A stretch of 9,910 bases of DNA from Christensenella sp. UBA1431. Its GTDB lineage: Bacteria; Bacillota; Clostridia; Christensenellales; UBA1431. The notes under the pieces are model-generated. The model was not told where the DNA came from. It searched no databases and saw nothing but the letters and a program-made list of their open reading frames with translations. Of this stretch, positions 1-4,856 are shown in pieces. The DNA lies in assembly GCA_002329665.1 (NCBI GenBank), contig DCTV01000047.1, positions 13,907-23,816 on the forward strand. Reading direction: 5' to 3'. Position 1 is the stretch's first letter. Each line of letters begins with the position of its first letter. The translations under genes and the position numbers were made by a program.

Positions 1-618
1 CCCCGCCGGCGCGCCGGGCCACAGTTCCTCCCGGGACACGGTGCCTTTCTCCAGCGCTTTTTCCCTGAGTTCAGCGTACAGCCCCGCCATGCTGGTGTTC
101 ATATAGGGCCCGACGTAGAAGAGATAGAGCAGTCCGCACGTCAGGCCGGAAAGGAGCAACCAGCCGATGAAGCTCAGGTACATGACGAAGATGTCCCCTT
201 TATGCCCGACGGTCATCCGCATCGAGAGCTTCAGCGCCTCCGTAGGCGCAACCTGTGGGCATTCCGCGAGGATGTAAGGTGTCATCCAGTACGAAAGCGC
301 CTTCACGATCCCGGGCACGATCAGAAGGAGCGACCACAGCAGGACGAACAGGTACATCCACAGCACCCCCGCGAGGCTCCTTCCGTAGTCCGTGAAGCCC
401 GCAGCGAAGAATCCTCCCACGGTCGCCTGCTCGCGGAAAAAGACTTTCACCGAAAAGTGGCAGTAACCCACCAGCAGCGGCGGCATGAGCAGGAGGAAGC
501 CGATCCCCGGAACGGCCCAGGACATGGCCGTGAAGAGAAGGAACACGCCCAGCGCGATCCCGTATTGGTGCCGGACCCCGATCTTCGCCTCTTCTTTTAT
601 TTCCGCCCGCGTTTTCAT
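1..618 (-). CDS. DUF975-family integral membrane protein (3' end cut by window)
   Basis: The reading frame starts at ATG 618 and is still open at base 1, giving 206 visible residues; the C-terminus is missing. An AGGAGG site lies about 7 nt upstream of the ATG. Hydrophobic stretches fall near residues 19-37, 38-56, 84-106 and 140-165, and the motif IVPGIVKALSYWMTPYILAE, with the following PTEALKLSMRMTVGHKG segment, is the recognisable core of the DUF975 family (small multi-spanning membrane proteins of Firmicutes, function unknown). The N-terminal MKTRAEIKEEAK also fits that family. A terminator on the same strand (729-758) separates it from whatever is transcribed from the right, so it probably has its own promoter in 619-728, but I could not pick a convincing one. 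The family call rests on remembered motif shape, not a search. Confidence 0.8.
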   Translation of the reverse strand, partial: MKTRAEIKEEAKIGVRHQYGIALGVFLLFTAMSWAVPGIGFLLLMPPLLVGYCHFSVKVFFREQATVGGFFAAGFTDYGRSLAGVLWMYLFVLLWSLLLIVPGIVKALSYWMTPYILAECPQVAPTEALKLSMRMTVGHKGDIFVMYLSFIGWLLLSGLTCGLLYLFYVGPYMNTSMAGLYAELREKALEKGTVSREELWPGAPAG

Positions 619-728
619 AGGTTTTCCTCCTAAGCTTTTTTGGCTTCTTCCATTTAAACACAGATGCGGACAAAAAAAATATCCGGCTCGCATAAATGCC
701 GCATTTTTTTGACCGCCGAATCCGGCCC

Positions 729-758
729 AAAAAATACGGCCGCGGCAAACGCGCGGCC
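729..758 (-). terminator. Rho-independent terminator, minus strand
   Basis: On the minus strand GGCCGCG (758-752) pairs with CGCGGCC (744-738) around a 7-nt loop, followed by GTATTTTTTGG, that is a run of six U at 734-729. The layout is intrinsic-terminator-like for transcription coming from the right, and it closes off the tiny locus at 793-942 before the DUF975 gene begins. Confidence 0.65.
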
Positions 759-792
759 ATATTGCGAAATGTACGGATACCGGCTTATAAAC

Positions 793-942
793 TCATCCTG
801 CCGGGGAGTACTTCCACTGGGCGAATCCGTCCTTGGTCACCCGCAGCGAAAACGTGTCGTTTCCATCGGTTTTTCCTCCACGGTTTCTATCCGGTCGTTT
901 CGCGAAAGGGTCCCGCCCCGCGGCACAGGCCGTCGCGGCCAT
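793..942 (-). pseudogene. Tiny minus-strand locus, apparent 1-nt frameshift; product unknown
   Basis: A frame open from ATG 942 to TGA 793 (49 codons) has a coding-like second half (…DTFSLRVTKDGFAQWKYSPAG end, high G/C at third positions) but the ATG at 942 has GGAG only one base upstream. A far better start is ATG 866, with GGAGG (879-875) 8 nt upstream, yet that frame stops after nine residues (METTRFRCG). One extra A in the AAA run just after ATG-G would join this start to the good frame and give a 24-residue peptide beginning MENDTFSLRV. A promoter-like sequence (1001-1029) and a terminator (729-758) bracket it. It could be a real tiny gene with a sequence error, a decayed gene, or chance. 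I do not recognise the product. Confidence 0.3.
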
Positions 943-1000
943 GCTCCGGAGGCCGGGTCTGTGACTATGATATACTTTTGCGGATATGTTTTTGTTTCAT

Positions 1001-1029
1001 ATGATATGCGATTTTTCCAAAAATTACAA
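1001..1029 (-). promoter_or_regulatory. Candidate sigma-A promoter for the tiny locus at 793-942
   Basis: On the minus strand TTGTAA (1029-1024), a 17-nt spacer and TATCAT (1006-1001) match the vegetative consensus at 4/6 and 5/6 positions. It lies in an AT-rich stretch (about 960-1070) that contrasts with the GC-rich surroundings, and points at the tiny locus ending at terminator 729-758. Confidence 0.4.
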
Positions 1030-1073
1030 TATATGGGAAATGAAAAGTGTTTTTGCAGCGCTGGGTCTTTTCG

Positions 1074-1089
1074 AATTGCCCTGGCAATT
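1074..1089. repeat. Short inverted repeat right after the diguanylate cyclase stop
   Basis: AATTGCC (1074-1080) and GGCAATT (1083-1089) form a perfect 7-bp inverted repeat with a 2-nt centre, directly abutting the TAA of the minus-strand GGDEF gene. There is no U run after it on the minus strand, so if it ends transcription it is not a canonical intrinsic terminator. Confidence 0.3.
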
Positions 1090-2193
1090 TTAGCCCGGAA
1101 AGCACGCCCTGTTCTTGCCGCTGTGTTTCGCCCTGTGGAGCTGTCTGTCGGCCTTAAAAATCAGCTCTTTCGGGGGTTCCCCGTCAAACTCGCTCACCCC
1201 TGCGCTCAGGGTCACGTGTATCCCGTTAATCAGTTCCGTGCCCTCTACCCGTTTGATGATGCGGTCGGCGAGCAGCATCGCCTCTTTCATGAAGGTGTCG
1301 GGCAAAATAAGCATGTATTCGTCGCCGCCGTACCTGCAAACGATGTCCGTTCTCCTGCAGGTGCCGACGATGATGCCGGCGACGCCGACGATCACCTGGT
1401 CGCCTATCTGATACCCGAACCTGTCGTTGACGGCCTTGAAATCGTCGATGTCGGCCATGATGACGGAAACGGGGTATCCGATCCGCTTGGCCCTGTTGAT
1501 TTCGTCCTGGAGCGCCCTGAACGCGTTATCGTGGTTCAGCAGGGAGGTCATTGGGTCCCTCGTGATCATCTCCTTGAGGATCTGGTTCTTCTGTTCGATG
1601 ATTTTGCGGTCGACGAACGAGAGCACCTTCATCCGGAACACGAGCCTGCTGAGGATGAACGCGAACACGTTCATGATGAACGCGTTGGTCCTCAATATGT
1701 CCAGGATCAGGGCGTCGTGCTGGAAGACGGGCAGGGCAAAAAAGAAGCCGATATACAGAAAGAGCTGTATGATGAAACTCTCCACCGGGCGGACGTACAT
1801 GATCGCCGCAAAACCGAACAAGCCCATCACGTATGTGTTTATGGAACCGAATTGATCCTGGGCAACGATCGCGATCGCGCAAAAGAAAACGAGCAGACCG
1901 CACGCATAAATAATGCTGACTGTTTTGCGAAGGGTCCTTGAGGCTGTTTTCTTTCTGTAGATCACGCACATGACGGGAAAGTACACGCAGCTGGCCGCGA
2001 TAGCGATATAGATCAAGTCTATCGTATTGTACGTATCGTGTCTCAAAAAAAGGATGATGCACATTTCGGCAATGATGAACACCAAGGCGGCAATGATGGT
2101 CCTGAAAAGGTTATGCCTATAAATCTCTTCGAAAAATTCGTCCCTGTATTCCCGGGGGACGCGCGTCACCAGTTTTCTGAGCATATCCTTCAC
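1090..2193 (-). CDS. Membrane-bound diguanylate cyclase (GGDEF domain)
   Basis: Makes the second messenger cyclic di-GMP from two GTP. Residue numbers are from the GTG at 2193 (367 aa). The N-terminal half has about six hydrophobic segments (roughly 30-50, 59-79, 91-111, 116-134, 140-158, 166-183), a membrane sensor region I cannot assign to a named domain. A short linker leads to the GGDEF domain (about 210-367): the metal-binding segment DIDDFKAVND begins at D248, the active site is GGDEY at 289-293, and the RRTD inhibitory (I-site) motif sits at 280-283, so the enzyme looks active and feedback-inhibited. An in-frame ATG at 2256 would add 21 residues, but those are Arg/Gly-rich and lack a good ribosome binding site; the family usually starts at about VPREYRDEFFEEI. 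GTG 2193 has GGAG about 10 nt upstream; ATG 2184 is the alternative. It stands alone, with no effector or phosphodiesterase beside it. Confidence 0.93.
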   Translation of the reverse strand: MKDMLRKLVTRVPREYRDEFFEEIYRHNLFRTIIAALVFIIAEMCIILFLRHDTYNTIDLIYIAIAASCVYFPVMCVIYRKKTASRTLRKTVSIIYACGLLVFFCAIAIVAQDQFGSINTYVMGLFGFAAIMYVRPVESFIIQLFLYIGFFFALPVFQHDALILDILRTNAFIMNVFAFILSRLVFRMKVLSFVDRKIIEQKNQILKEMITRDPMTSLLNHDNAFRALQDEINRAKRIGYPVSVIMADIDDFKAVNDRFGYQIGDQVIVGVAGIIVGTCRRTDIVCRYGGDEYMLILPDTFMKEAMLLADRIIKRVEGTELINGIHVTLSAGVSEFDGEPPKELIFKADRQLHRAKHSGKNRACFPG

Positions 2194-2440
2194 GGGGCAC
2201 CCGCTCCAAACAAAACGGCCACCTCCATAATTTCCTGGCAGCCGCCGCCGTTTCATTCTAATATCACCAAATATCCGGGGTGTGAAACGGCTTTTCGCAT
2301 CTCAGGCCGAAAACAGAAAACACGGCGGCGTTGCATGAATGATATCGTCGAAATAATTTGTTTTTAACAAAATACGACTGACCGGAATATGAGAAAACCG
2401 GCGGCCCGTTATTTTACATATTTTTTTGATGTGTGCAATA
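2194..2440. other. Divergent intergenic region, nothing firm seen
   Basis: Lies between the minus-strand diguanylate cyclase and the plus-strand SASP gene. It holds an AT-rich patch with a small inverted repeat (TTGTTTTTAACAA, 2358-2370). The minus-strand TTGTTA at 2370-2365 has only a TATCAT 20 nt away, too far for a normal promoter. I find no gene and no clear promoter for the cyclase here. Confidence 0.4.
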
Positions 2441-2456
2441 CATGGTTCGCATGCTA
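2427..2456 (+). promoter_or_regulatory. Candidate sigma-G-type promoter for the SASP gene
   Basis: CATGCTA at 2450-2456 fits the sigma-G -10 consensus (CATNHTA). Eighteen nt upstream, TGATG (2427-2431) is only a partial match to the -35 consensus. The resulting leader of about 95 nt is long for a SASP gene. Forespore sigma-G control is expected from knowledge of SASP genes; this particular site is weak. Confidence 0.25.
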
Positions 2457-2556
2457 ACCATTACCGGACAAAATCGCGAAAAAACGGGAAGAATATTACT
2501 AAGCACCGAACTGATGCAAATCGGTTCATTCTGCTTAAGCAAAGGAGGTTGGATAA

Positions 2557-2733
2557 GTGTCAAGGCGGGGCATAATGTCGGAAGCTTTGAAAAAGGAGAT
2601 CGCCCGCAAAATGGGCGTGGACGACCTGGTTGCCCGTGACGGTTGGGGCGCGGTTTCTTCGAGGAACTGCGGCCGAGTGGTTCAGGTTGCCATCGGTATG
2701 GCCGAAGATTCACTCTCGAAACAAGCGCTTTAA
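2557..2733 (+). CDS. sspF: SspF-type small acid-soluble spore protein (alpha/beta SASP family)
   Basis: SASPs coat and protect DNA in the dormant spore and are cut by the GPR protease at germination. The 58-residue frame starts at GTG 2557, exactly 8 nt after AAAGGAGG (2541-2548). The N-terminus VSRRGIMSEALKKEIARKMG and the block GWGAVSSRNCG followed by AIGMAE line up with Bacillus SspF (about 61 aa, starting GRRRGVMSDEFKYELAKDLG, with [23 protein letters not shown]). One oddity: where SspF has MVKRAI, this protein has VVQVAI, losing two basic residues in the second DNA-binding helix, and it carries a cysteine (C38). It has its own terminator 33 nt after the stop, so it is monocistronic. It opens a plus-strand run of small genes within a minus-strand neighbourhood. 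Family call is confident; the exact subgroup less so. Confidence 0.9.
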   Translation: MSRRGIMSEALKKEIARKMGVDDLVARDGWGAVSSRNCGRVVQVAIGMAEDSLSKQAL

Positions 2734-2765
2734 GCAACCGTAACGGAAAACGCCTTTGCTTGGAA

Positions 2766-2801
2766 CGGGGGCTGCCCATCGCGGCGGCCCCCGCTCTTTT
2801 T
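2766..2801 (+). terminator. Rho-independent terminator of the SASP gene
   Basis: An 11-bp stem (2766-2776 with 2783-2793, one G-U pair) around loop CATCGC is followed by CTCTTTTT. It is a textbook intrinsic terminator just downstream of the SASP stop codon. Confidence 0.85.
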
Positions 2802-2828
2802 CCTGGTTTAATCAAGCGTTATAAACGG

Positions 2829-2981
2829 TCAATTGTAAATATTGATTTTGACATATCCGGCCGGCGTCCGCTCCGGCGGTCGGTACGGGGTGCGCAGGGC
2901 GGAGTACAGCGGGCTGTCGCTCCGGATCCCGTGATCGACCCCGCCCCAAGGTGTTTGAATCTTTGTAGCATAGGATCGTTT
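2829..2981 (-). pseudogene. Possible gene remnant with coding-like codon use and no start codon
   Basis: After an in-frame TGA at 2984-2982 there are 50 sense codons to a TGA at 2831-2829, with no ATG, GTG or TTG among the first codons and no ribosome binding site. Still, third positions are strongly G/C across most of it, as in the real genes here, and the translation looks protein-like (…TPWGGVDHGIRSDSPLYSA… ending YVKINIYN). The other two minus frames are also partly open, one from ATG 2986 and one from ATG 3025, but with poorer codon pattern. This may be the 3' end of a decayed gene or chance in GC-rich DNA. I recognise no family. Confidence 0.22.
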
Positions 2982-2984
2982 TCA

Positions 2985-3165
2985 TAGTTCGTGATAGAAT
3001 CGCGTTGCGGTCCCTTTATACGCATAATGTTCTACCGTAAATGCAACATTGGACAGCGGCGCTGTGGACGCCATCGCATCAGTAGCAAAATGCGTTGCCT
3101 CGGCCGGACCCAAACCAACGGGGGCGTTATAACATAACATGGTCATAAGCCGACAAAAGCATCAT
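2985..3165. other. Intergenic stretch without a supported gene
   Basis: A 36-codon plus-strand frame (ATG 3027 to TAA 3135) is Arg/Cys-rich like its neighbours but has no ribosome binding site and mixed third positions, so I do not call it. Nothing else is evident here besides possible promoter sequence for the small gene at 3183, which I could not pin down. Confidence 0.35.
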
Positions 3166-3169
3166 GGCG

Positions 3170-3176
3170 GGAGGTG
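3170..3176 (+). promoter_or_regulatory. Ribosome binding site that fixes the TTG start at 3183
   Basis: GGAGGTG is followed by a 6-nt spacer (TAAATA) and TTG 3183. This is as close to the 16S anti-SD complement as sites get, and is the main reason to believe the small gene that follows. Confidence 0.7.
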
Positions 3177-3182
3177 TAAATA

Positions 3183-3350
3183 TTGAGTTATCAGCCGGAT
3201 GACAGGTACAGAGGGTACAGGTGGGATTACTTCCCGCGTTACCGGCCGGGCATCGGGCCTTTCAGGCGGGGACCGTCCTTTTTTGGCCGCTGCCCCCGCG
3301 GCTTCCCGTGCCCCAGGTTTTGGAGAGACCATTACTTCCGCTGGAGATAA
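3183..3350 (+). CDS. Small Arg- and aromatic-rich protein, 55 aa, unknown; spore-associated candidate
   Basis: The frame runs from TTG 3183, behind a near-perfect ribosome binding site, to TAA 3348-3350, with a terminator hairpin 71 nt later (3422-3452). The 55 residues include 13 Arg, no Lys, 16 aromatic (Tyr, Phe, Trp), 8 Pro, 6 Gly and 2 Cys (C37, C43). It begins MSYQPDDRYRGYRWDYFPRY and ends WRDHYFRWR. There is no signal peptide, membrane span or known domain. Such low-complexity, strongly basic, Tyr-rich small proteins are typical of spore coat or crust constituents, and the SASP gene lies 450 nt upstream on the same strand; that link is inference. It shares no domain with any neighbour. 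Because it is short and recognised only by ribosome binding site and composition, the call could be wrong. Confidence 0.55.
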   Translation: MSYQPDDRYRGYRWDYFPRYRPGIGPFRRGPSFFGRCPRGFPCPRFWRDHYFRWR

Positions 3351-3421
3351 GAATCCCGCACGGGCGTTGCCGCAAAACAGCCCGTCCGTTTCCCGGCCGT
3401 ACGGTCATGCAATACACCGCG

Positions 3422-3452
3422 CAAAAAATGCCACTCCATGCGGCATTTTTTG
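3422..3452. terminator. Bidirectional terminator hairpin after the 55-aa gene
   Basis: CAAAAAATGCC (3422-3432) and GGCATTTTTTG (3442-3452) are perfectly complementary (11 bp) around a 9-nt loop. The A and T runs allow it to act on both strands. On the plus strand it ends the transcript of the gene at 3183-3350. Confidence 0.7.
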
Positions 3453-3638
3453 TTGAATCGCCGTGCTTTGCGGCTTCCCTGCCTTCCGGAAACGGCTGCA
3501 CGGCGGTCGCTGGGGACTTCCGGGTTCAATGGTTTTTTGATGATTATTTGACAATCCGTTAAGCCTGGTTTTTTCAGTATACGACGTATATGCCGTTGTT
3601 GGAAAACCCGGCATTGGGCACCGTTCGTGCACAGGCCT
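3453..3638. other. Intergenic stretch; 13-bp palindrome and orphan -35 box
   Basis: No gene is supported here. TATACGACGTATA (3579-3591) is a perfect palindrome around one central base, a possible operator. TTGACA at 3548-3553 is a perfect -35 hexamer, but no -10 hexamer sits at the usual distance; GTATAC is 23 nt away. Confidence 0.35.
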
Positions 3639-3648
3639 CATATTTCTA
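3619..3648 (+). promoter_or_regulatory. Weak sigma-K-like promoter candidate for the Cys-rich peptide
   Basis: CATATTTCTA at 3639-3648 resembles the mother-cell sigma-K -10 (CATANNNTA) with one extra base, and an AC dinucleotide lies 17 nt upstream at about 3620. It ends 45 nt before the ATG at 3694. The match is imperfect and such short motifs occur by chance. Confidence 0.18.
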
Positions 3649-3680
3649 AGTATGAATGATTGTTCAGACACTCCATGAAC

Positions 3681-3687
3681 GGAGGTG
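3681..3687 (+). promoter_or_regulatory. Ribosome binding site of the 23-aa Cys-rich peptide
   Basis: GGAGGTG lies 6 nt before ATG 3694, the same sequence and spacing as the site in front of the TTG at 3183. Confidence 0.65.
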
Positions 3688-3693
3688 TGGGTT

Positions 3694-3765
3694 ATGTGTT
3701 GCTTCCCACGCAGACGCTGCCGTTGCGGCGGCTGGTGCCGCAGCTGTTGCTGGTGGGCGTATTAA
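3694..3765 (+). CDS. Tiny cysteine-, arginine- and tryptophan-rich peptide, 23 aa, unknown
   Basis: ATG 3694 to TAA 3763-3765 encodes 23 residues: MCCFPRRRCRCGG, then a WC-RSCC segment, then WWAY. Seven are Cys (2, 3, 9, 11, 15, 18, 19), five Arg and three Trp. A near-perfect ribosome binding site precedes it and a strong hairpin (3779-3806) follows 13 nt after the stop, which is why I call so short a frame. It has no signal peptide; the cysteines could bind metal or cross-link, and the composition would suit a cross-linked spore layer or a small metal-binding peptide, but neither is shown. It sits at the end of the plus-strand run begun by the SASP gene and converges on the E1-like gene. I know of no matching family. 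Confidence 0.5.
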   Translation: MCCFPRRRCRCGGWCRSCCWWAY

Positions 3766-3778
3766 CGTAAAACATGAC

Positions 3779-3806
3779 GCCGGCCGCCGTTTCTCCGGCG
3801 GCCGGC
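3779..3806. terminator. GC-rich hairpin between convergent genes
   Basis: GCCGGCCGCCG (3779-3789) pairs perfectly with CGGCGGCCGGC (3796-3806) around TTTCTC. No U run follows on the plus strand, and on the minus strand only GTCATGTTTT follows. It lies between the Cys-rich peptide (plus) and the E1-like gene (minus) and probably ends one or both transcripts. Confidence 0.55.
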
Positions 3807-3842
3807 ATACATAACGCGCATCCGCAAAACAATGCGCGCGGC

Positions 3843-4526
3843 CTAAAGCTCCACTATTTCGTACTCCTGCTCCAAAAGGTCGAAAAAGAGCATCCACCCC
3901 CGCAGCAGGGCGCCGCGTCCCGTCAGGACCTTCACCGCTTCGGCCGCCTGTGCGGCCGCGACGAGCGCCGGCGTGAAGGACAGGGTCCCCAGCGCCTTCT
4001 CCGCCCCGTCCGCGTCCCTTCGCCTGTAAACCTTATCAAGGGTCCTGTCTCCCGGAAACACCGTCGTCACCTGGCCGTACCAGCCCGCGGCCGCGCCGTG
4101 CACGAACGGTATCTTCAGCTTCTGCGCCGCGTCCTGAATCAGCATCTTCGCCGCGATACTGTCCACCGCGTCCACGATGACGCCGTGCCCACGAAGGAGG
4201 TCCCCGGCGTTGTGTTCGTTTATGAACGCCTCGACGGCGTTTACGCGAATCCCGGGATTGACGAGGGCCATCCTGCTTTTCGCAGCCGCCGCCTTGGATT
4301 CTCCGAGCGCCTGCGTGTCCGAGTAAAGCTGCCTGTTCAGGTTGGTCTCGTCGAAGACGTCGCCGTCGATGGCCGTGATCGTGCCCACGCCCAGCCTCCC
4401 CAGCGTCTCCACGGCATACCCGCCCAGGCCGCCGCAGCCCACCACGCATGCGCACGCGCCACGGAGGAGTTCGTTTTCCTCGCCGCTCAGGGCCGTCATG
4501 TTCCGGGCGTAACGGTCCAAGCTCAT
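3843..4526 (-). CDS. ThiF/MoeB/HesA-family E1-like adenylyltransferase
   Basis: Enzymes of this family use ATP to adenylate the C-terminal glycine of a ubiquitin-like sulfur carrier so that it can be thiocarboxylated; here the partner is the MoaD-like protein encoded just upstream. Of 227 residues, the Rossmann nucleotide loop is GCGGLGG (30-36), followed by D54-G-D56, the TNLNRQLY motif (61-68; N62, R65, Q66), K78 and VDAVDS (118-123). The two CxxC zinc pairs of classical MoeB are absent, and there is no C-terminal rhodanese domain, so it is a compact HesA/ThiF-like form. Start ATG 4526 overlaps the stop of the moaD-like gene in an ATGA, showing translational coupling. Together they would supply sulfur for the pterin dithiolene of the tungsten cofactor; a role in thiamine or cysteine synthesis is less likely given the neighbours. 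Confidence 0.9.
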   Translation of the reverse strand: MSLDRYARNMTALSGEENELLRGACACVVGCGGLGGYAVETLGRLGVGTITAIDGDVFDETNLNRQLYSDTQALGESKAAAAKSRMALVNPGIRVNAVEAFINEHNAGDLLRGHGVIVDAVDSIAAKMLIQDAAQKLKIPFVHGAAAGWYGQVTTVFPGDRTLDKVYRRRDADGAEKALGTLSFTPALVAAAQAAEAVKVLTGRGALLRGWMLFFDLLEQEYEIVEL

Positions 4527-4747
4527 CCCCCTCCCACCGGCGGGAAGATCGACACGGTGTCCGCTTCGCCGAGCACGCCGCTCAGCCGTCCGTCCCTCCC
4601 GTTGACGAGCAGTATGGCTACGTCCTTTTCCGGGATCCGCAGGGCCCCGATAAGGTCCATCACCGTCGACCCTTCCGGAAGGTCCGTTTCCACTTCCCTG
4701 CCCCGGCCTTCGCGCAGCGTCGCAAAAAGCCTAGCCCTGATCTTCAT
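4523..4747 (-). CDS. moaD: MoaD/ThiS-family ubiquitin-like sulfur carrier
   Basis: A 74-residue beta-grasp protein that carries sulfur as a C-terminal thiocarboxylate for building the dithiolene of molybdopterin-type cofactors. Visible features are the N-terminal strand KIRARLFATLRE, a central helix region (GSTVMDLIGAL, about 26-36), the ILLVNG strand (45-50) and the tail DTVSIFPPVGGG. MoaD proteins usually end in Gly-Gly; this one ends in three glycines. GGAGGTG lies 6 nt before ATG 4747, and its TGA overlaps the ATG of the E1-like gene by 4 nt. A TATAAT promoter (4822-4851) sits just upstream, so this pair can be transcribed apart from the radical SAM gene. It lies in an AOR cluster, so it most likely serves the tungsten cofactor; a dedicated paralogue of a housekeeping MoaD elsewhere is possible. 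Confidence 0.9.
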   Translation of the reverse strand: MKIRARLFATLREGRGREVETDLPEGSTVMDLIGALRIPEKDVAILLVNGRDGRLSGVLGEADTVSIFPPVGGG

Positions 4748-4821
4748 CGCTTACACCTCCGCCTGCCTGAGGAACGCGGGGGTCGCCACTTTTGCGTCCG
4801 GCCCTCGCGCTGCCTGGTTCC

Positions 4822-4851
4822 ATTATAACAGCGGCCGCCTTGCCCGTGCAA
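4822..4851 (-). promoter_or_regulatory. Sigma-A promoter for the moaD-E1 gene pair
   Basis: On the minus strand a perfect TATAAT (4827-4822) lies 18 nt after TTGCAC (4851-4846), directly behind the stop codon of the radical SAM gene and about 75 nt before ATG 4747. The -35 is poor (3/6), the -10 perfect. Confidence 0.55.
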
Positions 4852-4856
4852 TCGGC

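Noticed and set aside
664..1941. 425-codon plus-strand frame opposite the diguanylate cyclase
   Set aside because: It is antisense to a gene with clear GGDEF motifs and has no ribosome binding site or recognisable domain of its own.
2819..3025. 68-codon minus-strand frame from ATG 3025
   Set aside because: No ribosome binding site, and its third-position pattern is poorer than that of the overlapping startless frame at 2829-2981.
3027..3137. 36-codon Arg/Cys-rich plus-strand frame from ATG 3027
   Set aside because: Composition resembles the neighbouring small proteins, but no ribosome binding site precedes it and third positions show no bias.
3548..3576. TTGACA at 3548-3553 as a sigma-A promoter for the Cys-rich peptide
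   Set aside because: At 16-18 nt spacing the downstream sequence is TTTTCA-like, not a -10 box.
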